Source of the DNA: Peptoniphilaceae bacterium AM52-5BH
GTDB taxonomy: Bacteria > Bacillota > Clostridia > Tissierellales > Peptoniphilaceae
Assembly (NCBI GenBank): GCA_027669155.1
Contig: JAQEDR010000026.1
Coordinates: 1 to 27,899, forward strand
Reading direction: 5' to 3'
DNA length: 27,899 bases
In this document: positions 1-5,761 of the stretch, in pieces
Layout: each line of letters begins with the position of its first letter
How positions within the stretch are numbered: position 1 is the stretch's first letter
Translations under genes and position numbers: made by a program
Notes under the pieces: generated by a model
Database searches by the model: none
Told to the model about the DNA's origin: nothing
The model's input: only the letters and a program-made list of their open reading frames with translations

Positions 1-830
1 TTTAATTTTGTTTTAATCCTATCTTCATTGTACCATTTAATATATTTTTCAATTTCACTTATCAAATGGTCGTAATTTTTAAAATCTTCTCCATAAAACA
101 TTTCTTGTTTTAGTATCCCAAAGAAATTCTCCATTGGAGAATTGTCTAGACAATTCCCTTTTCTTGACATACTTTGCCTAATATTCATTTTTTCTAGTTT
201 TTTAGTCCAAGTACCATGTTGGTAATGGAATCCTTGATCCGAATGTATTATTAGTTCGCTTGTATTTTCTGTTTTTCTTAAAGCTTTATCTAGCATAGCA
301 TTGGTTAAGTTTATTGTTGGGTGATTACTTAGTGTATAACTGATTATTTCGCTATTGTAAATGTCTAATATTGGTGATAAGTATAGTTTCTTTTCTTGAC
401 CTTTAATTCTAAATTCTGTTACATCTGTTAGCCATAATTGATTTAGTTTATCTGCTTTAAATTGTCTGTTTACTACATTGTCTGCTACTTTACCTATTTG
501 TCCCTTGTATGAAGAGTATTTTCTTGATCTAGTTTTGAATTTAGAGCATAGCCAGGATTCTTCTCTCATTATTCTTAAAACTTTTTTATGGTTGATATTG
601 AATCCTTTATTTTTTAATACCATGGTTACTCTTCTATATCCGTATCTACCTCTTGATGCTTCTACTATGGTTTTAATTTCATCTTTAACTTTTTTGTCTT
701 TATCTACTGGATTAGATAATTTGCTCTTCCACTCATAGTATGATGATTTTGGTAATTTAGCTATATTTAACCATTCACTTATCTTGCTTTTAGAATATTC
801 TTTTAGAAGTATGAGGATTATCTTTGTTTT
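1..830 (-). CDS. IS3-family transposase OrfB (rve integrase domain), partial
   Basis: This open frame begins at the orfA/orfB overlap near 830 and runs off the left edge with no stop. It reads SKEKTKIILILLKEYSKSKI, then an HTH_21-like segment (RGRYGYRRVTMVLKNKG), then the rve catalytic core with all three DDE residues visible in LTDVTEF, IIHSDQG and SPMENFFG. No ATG or GTG lies suitably at the start of the frame, and it is -1 relative to orfA, so it is probably made as an OrfAB fusion by -1 frameshifting in the A-rich stretch near 827-832. It catalyses cut-and-copy transposition with OrfA. The C-terminal end is missing only because the window ends. Confidence 0.9.
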
Positions 831-1357
831 TTCCTTGCTTCTGCTTCCTCTTCCAGAAGCAAGGCTTGTAGCTTTTTTTCGTATATTATCTTCATTTTGA
901 GAAGCCTATTTTCTTCTCTTAGTCTTATTAATTCTTCTCTCTCACTTTCGTTTATTGGAGTATTAATTTTAGACTTTTCATTTGCTTTGATCATATCTTT
1001 TCTAGGCCTTCCTCTCTTAACTTCTAGCCCAGATAGACCACGTTGTTGATAAGCTTTCTCCCAGCTGTATACCATAGATCCATTTGCAAGATTAAAATGC
1101 TCTGCAGTCTCTCTAAGCGAAGTGTTATTGATTTGCCTATATTGTATTACAGATAGTTTAAATTCACTAGTGTATTTATTGTATTTTAACTTTTTAGATA
1201 AGTTCTTAAAGCCTCCTGAATTATATTTATTTATCCAATTTCTCAAAGTTCCATCTGGAATATCATATTTTTTAGCTACCATTTCTCGACCACCCGATTC
1301 ACCTGATAAGTATTCCATTACTAGTTTAATTTTAAATTCTTTTGTGTATTTTGGCAT
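818..1357 (-). CDS. IS3-family transposase OrfA (IS150-type, two HTH units)
   Basis: This 179-residue DNA-binding subunit recognises the element's ends. Residues about 5-55 (YTKEFKIKLVMEYLSGESGG to DGTLRNWINKY) and about 60-112 form two tandem helix-turn-helix units, as in IS150-group OrfA proteins, which are longer than the roughly 100-residue OrfA of other IS3 groups. A basic, Lys/Glu-rich coiled segment follows (about 140-175, with heptad leucines in REELIRLREENRLLKMK), a likely leucine zipper for multimerisation. The ATG at 1357 is preceded by a GGAGGGG ribosome-binding site seven bases upstream, and that site lies in the 3' arm of the terminal hairpin. The frame ends in an A-rich stretch where orfB is in the -1 frame. 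Confidence 0.93.
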   Translation of the reverse strand: MPKYTKEFKIKLVMEYLSGESGGREMVAKKYDIPDGTLRNWINKYNSGGFKNLSKKLKYNKYTSEFKLSVIQYRQINNTSLRETAEHFNLANGSMVYSWEKAYQQRGLSGLEVKRGRPRKDMIKANEKSKINTPINESEREELIRLREENRLLKMKIIYEKKLQALLLEEEAEARKKQR

Positions 1358-1359
1358 AG

Positions 1360-1395
1360 AAAAACCCCTCCATCCGTATTCCGGATTTTGGGGTT
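1360..1395 (-). promoter_or_regulatory. IS-end hairpin overlapping the orfA ribosome-binding site
   Basis: On the minus strand AACCCC (1395-1390) pairs with GGGGTT (1368-1363), and inside that ATCCG pairs with CGGAT around a GAATA loop. The outer 3' arm contains the GGAGGGG that serves as orfA's ribosome-binding site, and five T's follow. A transcript entering from the man operon would form this stem, hiding the site and possibly terminating. A transcript started inside the element would lack part of the 5' arm. The stems are seen; the role is inferred from the known protection of IS elements against outside transcription. Confidence 0.6.
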
Positions 1396-1419
1396 CAGGT
1401 CAATCAGGGGCTTAAAAGA

Positions 1420-1767
1420 TTATTTTCTTTTTAGATAATCTAGTACAGTCAGAGACTTCCTTAGTTTATCGTCTGCTATATATTTATTTATAGCTCTTAG
1501 GGTTTTCTTGTTATCTCTAGTAGAGAAAATAAAATCTCCATTGTTTTTTGTATGAATGGCAAATCTCGTGATCTTCTTCTTAAAGATAACAGCTGCAGTC
1601 ACAAGCCTTATTTCCTTCCGAGGTATTTGGATAAAATCAGCCTTGTTCCTATCATTGTAATATTCAAAAGCCCTATCGCCAACCATGACCTTACCTTGAG
1701 AAGTAAGGCCATTTAGGTTAGTGGCTGGGATAGTTAAATCAACTTTAGTATTTTGCGATTGAACCAT
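1420..1767 (-). CDS. manO: ManO / DUF956 family protein of the mannose PTS operon
   Basis: This 115-residue cytoplasmic protein has no membrane segments or signal peptide. Its content (TSQGKVMVGDRAFEYYNDRN, IQIPRKEIRLVTAAVIFKKK) matches the DUF956/ManO family as I know it, a small protein often encoded last in Gram-positive mannose-family PTS operons and thought to modulate the operon. The ATG overlaps the IID stop codon (TAATG), so the two are translationally coupled. The usual family length is about 120 residues, so it looks complete. The stop codon lies only 17 bases from the proposed IS end, so the insertion spared the gene but took the downstream region. The molecular mechanism of ManO is not established. 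Confidence 0.85.
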   Translation of the reverse strand: MVQSQNTKVDLTIPATNLNGLTSQGKVMVGDRAFEYYNDRNKADFIQIPRKEIRLVTAAVIFKKKITRFAIHTKNNGDFIFSTRDNKKTLRAINKYIADDKLRKSLTVLDYLKRK

Positions 1768-2705
1768 TACATAATTCCAAAGAATCTAGCGATGATTCCT
1801 ATTACGAATAGGGCAACTATTATAGCAATTGGAGATACATCTTTCTTTAGAAGTTTACAGATTCCTAAAGTTAGCAAAAGTGGTACAAGGCCTGGTATTA
1901 AGCTATCCAAGTTATCTTGTAAGGTTGTTACCTTTACTGGATCTAGGGCTGTGGCACCTATGTTATGGTATTGGGTTAGGGCTTCTTTTATTCCTTCAGC
2001 TCCAGCTGGAAGAGATGCCCAATCGATATATGAGCCTGGTTGTTGGGTAATTTCTGATACATTTACTGCGAAGTTGATTGATACCCATCTTTGTACAAGG
2101 GCTCCTACTATAAACATACCAAGAATTGATGCCATGAGGGTAACTCTACCTAAAAGTCCTCCTGAAAGGTCCTTTGTTATTTCATTACCTGCCTTATATC
2201 CCATCTCTTGAGTCTTCCACTCAAATATATATCTAATTAAATTCCAAAATACAAAGAATATTATTGGACCTAGTGGGTTTCCTGAAAGAGCTAGGGATGC
2301 TCCAAGAGCTCCTAGGATTGGTCTTAGGGTAAACCAGAATACTGGATCTCCTACACCTGCAAGTGGCCCCATCATACCAACCTTCACACCGTTTATGGCA
2401 GCATCATCGATTGGAGTTCCATTTGCTCTTTCTTCTTCCATAGCAAGGGTTACTCCCATTACTGGACTTGATACATATGGGTGAGTGTTGTAGAACTCAA
2501 GGTGTCTTTTTAACGCTAGTTTTTGATCTTCTTTGTCCTTATACAAAGCCTTGATGGCAGGAATCATTGAGAAAGCCCAACCACCATTTTGCATTCTCTC
2601 GTAGTTCCATGTTCCTTGAAGGAATTGGTGACGGTTGCAGACCTTTCTACGAACAGATTGATTTAGGACAATTCTTTCTTCATTATTTTTTATATTTTCA
2701 GTCAT
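1767..2705 (-). CDS. manN: PTS mannose/fructose/sorbose family transporter subunit IID
   Basis: This 312-residue membrane subunit forms the sugar channel together with IIC. The N-terminal hallmark is HQFLQGTWNYERMQNGGWAF at about residues 26-45, followed by PAIKALY and KRHLEFYNTHPYVSSPVMGV. Next come GVKVGMMGPLAGVGDPVFWF (about 105-125) and several hydrophobic segments; the C-terminus is a final hydrophobic helix ending in RFFGIM. Length is normal for IID (about 300). AAGGAG lies six bases before the ATG. The gene is followed by manO with a one-base overlap. Subunits of this family are also receptors for some class IIa bacteriocins, known for the family and not tested here. Confidence 0.95.
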   Translation of the reverse strand: MTENIKNNEERIVLNQSVRRKVCNRHQFLQGTWNYERMQNGGWAFSMIPAIKALYKDKEDQKLALKRHLEFYNTHPYVSSPVMGVTLAMEEERANGTPIDDAAINGVKVGMMGPLAGVGDPVFWFTLRPILGALGASLALSGNPLGPIIFFVFWNLIRYIFEWKTQEMGYKAGNEITKDLSGGLLGRVTLMASILGMFIVGALVQRWVSINFAVNVSEITQQPGSYIDWASLPAGAEGIKEALTQYHNIGATALDPVKVTTLQDNLDSLIPGLVPLLLTLGICKLLKKDVSPIAIIVALFVIGIIARFFGIM

Positions 2706-2717
2706 AATTGCTCCTTT

Positions 2718-2774
2718 TTAATAATCGTTTATGATATCGCCTAGAGGATCGCCAGATCCTTGTCCTCCACCTTA
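2718..2774 (-). other. Untranslated remnant of the IIC C-terminal tail after an in-frame stop
   Basis: Directly after the TAA that ends the IIC frame (2774-2772) the same frame continues with GGGQGSGDPLGDIINDY and then a second TAA (2720-2718), 12 bases before the IID ATG. The 17 codons look like a real protein tail: Gly-rich linker, then an acidic DPLGDIINDY end, which resembles the C-termini of Gram-positive IIC (ManM) proteins as I recall them. The usual close spacing to IID is restored only if this tail belongs to IIC. It appears that a sense codon became TAA. Confidence 0.75.
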
Positions 2775-3533
2775 GTTACTTGTTGCAAGATTTTTAAGAG
2801 TCATATATATAATTGCAAGTACAACACCTATTACACCAAGACCGATTAGGGTGATTTGATCGATTGCAGCGAATACAAAACCTAGGGCAAAGAATGGCCA
2901 TGTTTCTTTGGTACTCATCATGTTGATAACCATAGCATAACCTACAGCTGCTACCATTCCACCACCAACGGCCATTCCTCCTGTTAGCCAATCTGGCATA
3001 GAGTTTAGGGCATCAGTTACTACCTTTGGTGGGATAAAACAAAGGATAAGGGCTGGTATTGCAATTCTAAGTCCTTGCATGCATACACCCATCCAAGAAA
3101 GAACTTCAATCTTTCTAAAGTCAGCATTTTCTGCTGCAGCATCCATTCCGTGAACCATTGGTATAGCGAGAGTTCTTGCTATCATTGTAAGGAATAGTCC
3201 TGCTACAGAAAGTGGGATTGCGAGTGTTATAGCAGTATTAATTGCACTAGATACATTCTCACTTCCACCTTCTAGGGCAAGGACCATTATAATAGCACTA
3301 GCTACTGATGCGAGCGCTGCATCTGGAGCAACTGCCGCACCTACGTTTGCCCAACCGAGGGCTATTAATTGTAAAGAACCGCCCAAGATTATGCCTTCTT
3401 TTAGGTGACCTGTTACAAGCCCTATTAGGGTACAAGCAACAAGTGGTTGGTGAAATTGGAATTGGTCTAAGATTCCTTCACATCCTGCAAGAAAAGCTAC
3501 AAGGACGATCAAAATAACATTAAGTATATTCAT
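2772..3533 (-). CDS. manM: PTS mannose/fructose/sorbose family transporter subunit IIC
   Basis: This 253-residue polytopic membrane protein translocates the sugar with IID. It opens with LIVLVAFLAGCEGILDQFQF at about residues 8-27, then HQPLVACTLIGLVTGHLKEG and ALGWANVGAAVAPDAALASV, all family hallmarks, with six or more hydrophobic segments. The frame stops at TAA after LKNLATSN, but the same frame goes on for 17 codons with a plausible native tail, so the protein is probably 17 residues shorter than its ancestor. The membrane core is intact, so transport may survive. It is third from the end of the man operon, 11 bases downstream of the IIAB gene. Confidence 0.93.
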   Translation of the reverse strand: MNILNVILIVLVAFLAGCEGILDQFQFHQPLVACTLIGLVTGHLKEGIILGGSLQLIALGWANVGAAVAPDAALASVASAIIMVLALEGGSENVSSAINTAITLAIPLSVAGLFLTMIARTLAIPMVHGMDAAAENADFRKIEVLSWMGVCMQGLRIAIPALILCFIPPKVVTDALNSMPDWLTGGMAVGGGMVAAVGYAMVINMMSTKETWPFFALGFVFAAIDQITLIGLGVIGVVLAIIYMTLKNLATSN

Positions 3534-3544
3534 AATTTCTCCTA

Positions 3545-4534
3545 TTAATTAATATTTAGTTCTCTTTTAGCTTTTTTCATCAAGTTGTCAAAATTTTCAC
3601 TCTTGTCTGCTGGAACTTTTCTGACATCGATTTTTATTCCATGTTCTAGGATTTTATCGAAGCATTTAACATCATCAGCATTCATAGAAACAGCATTTGT
3701 AAGGTTGATATCTCCTTGTTTGTAAGCCATTGATCCTAGGTTAATCTTATCTAGCTTTCCGCCAAGTTCTAGAAATTCTAGGACATCTTGTGGTTTTTCA
3801 AACAATAACAAGGCACGAGTTGCTCCAAAACGTGGATCATCCATAATCTCCTTCATCTTCCAAATAGGAATTACGTGAGCCCTAACTCCTGGAGGAGCTG
3901 CTTCCATTACCATGCTTTTTCTTAGTTCATCTTTGCTTACGCTATCACTTACGACTATAATTCTGTCAGGATTTATAGACTTTGTCCAGCTTGTAGCTAC
4001 TTGTCCGTGGAGAAGCCTTGTGTCTATTCTTGCAAGACCTATATCGATCTTACCATCTCCAAGAACTGTCCCTTCTGGAATAGATCCCTTAGGGATATTA
4101 TCTTCCTTGACTTCTGTTTTAGCTTCTTCTACTGGATTAAGCTCTTCTGGCTTAATCTTAACTCCTTCTTTGGCAGATCCTACTATAGCCTTTGCTATAT
4201 CGTGAGATTTCTCTGCAGTAAATCTCTCGCTTAGAGCTTCTATGACCATAGGAAGGTTCATGCCAGCAACGATTGCCCATTTTTCCTCATTTCCCTCAAA
4301 TAAATTTGAGCTTTGGTTAAATGGTGTCCCGCCCCAAAGGTCAACCAAGAAAAGAATCTCTTCAGTATCTAGCTTTTCAACGGCCTTTTCTAGATTTGAT
4401 CTAAAATCATCAGGTCCCATTGAAGGAAGTAGGCATACCGATTCGAATTTTTCTTGCTCGCCAAAGATCATTTGAGCGGATTCTTTGATACCATCAGCGA
4501 AACCGCCGTGGCTTGCGAGTATTATTCCTACCAT
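3545..4534 (-). CDS. manL: PTS mannose family IIAB fusion protein
   Basis: This 329-residue cytoplasmic phosphotransfer protein takes phosphate from HPr and passes it to sugar at the IICD channel. The IIA domain (about 1-135) has the phosphorylatable His9 in LASHGGFADG and the conserved LVDLWGGTPFNQ at about 63-74. A charged linker (about 135-160) leads to the IIB domain (about 163-326), with His176 in RIDTRLLHGQVATSW as the second phosphorylation site. The IIA-IIB fusion is the usual arrangement in Gram-positive glucose/mannose PTS. It is first in the operon, with AAGGAG upstream of the ATG. Substrate could be glucose, mannose, glucosamine or another hexose; sequence alone does not decide. 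Confidence 0.96.
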   Translation of the reverse strand: MVGIILASHGGFADGIKESAQMIFGEQEKFESVCLLPSMGPDDFRSNLEKAVEKLDTEEILFLVDLWGGTPFNQSSNLFEGNEEKWAIVAGMNLPMVIEALSERFTAEKSHDIAKAIVGSAKEGVKIKPEELNPVEEAKTEVKEDNIPKGSIPEGTVLGDGKIDIGLARIDTRLLHGQVATSWTKSINPDRIIVVSDSVSKDELRKSMVMEAAPPGVRAHVIPIWKMKEIMDDPRFGATRALLLFEKPQDVLEFLELGGKLDKINLGSMAYKQGDINLTNAVSMNADDVKCFDKILEHGIKIDVRKVPADKSENFDNLMKKAKRELNIN

Positions 4535-4578
4535 ACGAACTCCTTTCTTTCTAATAATACATTCGTACTATATCTATA

Positions 4579-4607
4579 TTATAACACTTTGCCGGAGATT
4601 CTATAAA
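4579..4607 (-). promoter_or_regulatory. Probable promoter of the man operon
   Basis: On the minus strand a perfect TATAAT (4584-4579) lies 45 bases upstream of the IIAB start. The -35 region at 17-base spacing (TTATAG, 4607-4602) is weak and nearly touches the stop codon of the upstream oxidoreductase gene. No cre-like or PRD-regulator site was recognised. The -10 is clear; the -35 is not, so an activator may be needed. Confidence 0.5.
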
Positions 4608-4610
4608 TTA

Positions 4611-5597
4611 TTAATCATTCGGGAAATCTATACTAGAAAACTTCCTAGCCTCTGTGAGAATCCAAGAAGTATCAAGGCTTATCTCAGTAAGCTCTCTTGC
4701 TTTTTCCATATCCCTTTGACTTATGATTTGTTGAAACTGTCTAAATTCATAGACCATCCTATGACAAGGTGCATTTAAGTTTACTTCTCTGAAAATATTC
4801 TTTCCCGATTCCTTAATCCTGAAGGATGAAAATGAATTGATGGCGTCGGTTATCTCTATAGTCCCCCTATCTGTTTGGATTGTATTAACAAGACTTGCAT
4901 CAGAGTCCTTGCTGCCGATAGCAACAGCCTTAAAGTCCCCATAGTCTAGGTAAATAATTCCTGATGTATCAATCCCCTTTTCCATATTAGGAAAATACTC
5001 AACAGCCTTTGGCCTCCCAAAAAGCATAGATAGGTAATCTACATTATAGAAATTGATATCCATAAGGGCCCCTCCATTCTTCGACCTATCAAATACTGGA
5101 GCAATTTCTCCTTCTTTGAACTTATCGTATCTAGAAGAATATTGGGAATAGTTAAAAGATACAATCTTCAAATCTCCTAACTTTTTAAGCTCATCTCTTA
5201 CGGCTAGGGCATTGGGTATAAATCTATGACTTGCTGCCTCAAGAACTATTAGACCCTTGGCAAAAGCCCTCTCAAATATATCTTTAGCCTCTCTTAAGTT
5301 TCCACAAAAAGGCTTCTCGCAAATAATATCCTTGCCAAATTTGATTGCATAATCCATAACTTCATAATGGAGGATATTTGGAACAGCTACATAGACTACT
5401 TCTACATCTGCGTCTTCGATTAATTTCCTATAATCCACATAAATTTTGTCAATATTATAAGATGCAGAAATATCTCTTAGCTTATCCTCACTTCTTTTAG
5501 TAGCAGCAATCGCCACTAAGTCAATCCCTTCAATATCTCCTACAAAAGATAAAAATTCGCCGACTATTTTGCCAGCGCCGATTATTCCAAGCTTCAT
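4611..5597 (-). CDS. Gfo/Idh/MocA family oxidoreductase
   Basis: This 328-residue NAD(P)-dependent dehydrogenase is probably cytoplasmic. The N-terminal Rossmann fold begins with KLGIIGAGKIVGEF (dinucleotide loop at about 4-10). The family signature follows: VYVAVPNILHYEVMDYAI (about 68-85) and ICEKPFCGN, with EKP at residues 94-96. The C-terminal half carries GGALMDINFYNVDYLSMLFG, equivalent to the GG-LLD-G-H/Y-D segment lining the active site. Length is typical of the family. Substrate cannot be told: members act on sugars, sugar-nucleotides and inositols. It is transcribed alone, toward the man operon, from a good promoter. A sugar-related role next to a PTS is reasonable but inferred. Confidence 0.9.
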   Translation of the reverse strand: MKLGIIGAGKIVGEFLSFVGDIEGIDLVAIAATKRSEDKLRDISASYNIDKIYVDYRKLIEDADVEVVYVAVPNILHYEVMDYAIKFGKDIICEKPFCGNLREAKDIFERAFAKGLIVLEAASHRFIPNALAVRDELKKLGDLKIVSFNYSQYSSRYDKFKEGEIAPVFDRSKNGGALMDINFYNVDYLSMLFGRPKAVEYFPNMEKGIDTSGIIYLDYGDFKAVAIGSKDSDASLVNTIQTDRGTIEITDAINSFSSFRIKESGKNIFREVNLNAPCHRMVYEFRQFQQIISQRDMEKARELTEISLDTSWILTEARKFSSIDFPND

Positions 5598-5639
5598 AAC
5601 TCATCCTTTCGAATATTTTCTTAGTAAACTTACTCTAAT

Positions 5640-5668
5640 ATGATAACCTAAATGTTATAATGTGACAA
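5640..5668 (-). promoter_or_regulatory. Promoter of the Gfo/Idh/MocA gene
   Basis: TTGTCA (5668-5663) and TATCAT (5645-5640) are separated by 17 bases on the minus strand, 42 bases before the ATG. Both hexamers match the sigma-A consensus at five of six positions. No equally good promoter was found in the same gap for the plus-strand peptidase gene. Confidence 0.75.
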
Positions 5669-5761
5669 TATTTTTTGATATTTTAATTGTATAAGTAGAT
5701 TAGTTCAACTCAATTATTTGCTCTTATTTATAAGTAGTATAGTAATACAAATGGAGGAATT

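Larger units (their letters stand above)
1..1402 (-). mobile_element. IS3-family (IS150-like) insertion sequence, one end only
   Basis: The element is read on the minus strand and enters the window at its left (orfA) end; the far end lies outside. It holds orfA (two helix-turn-helix units) and orfB (DDE integrase) in the -1 frame, the standard IS3/IS150 arrangement. The proposed terminus on the minus strand is TGACCTGAACCCCAAAAT, starting at 1402, which has the 5'-TG of IS3-family inverted repeats and resembles IS150-group ends as I remember them. The target duplication cannot be checked because the other end is absent. Both reading frames are open as far as seen, so the copy may be active. 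It lies 17 bases downstream of the man operon. Confidence 0.88.

Noticed and set aside
478..738. Plus-strand open frame of 86 codons
   Set aside because: It lies opposite the transposase orfB, whose minus-strand translation shows the full DDE core.
2794..2991. Minus-strand 65-codon frame rich in Cys and Asn
   Set aside because: It is a second frame inside the IIC gene, which shows clear family motifs.
4535..4610. cre or PTS-regulator site before the man operon
   Set aside because: No match to the catabolite-responsive element pattern was found by eye.
5669..5761. Plus-strand promoter for the M16 peptidase
   Set aside because: Several TATA-like hexamers occur, but none has a convincing -35 at 16-18 bases.
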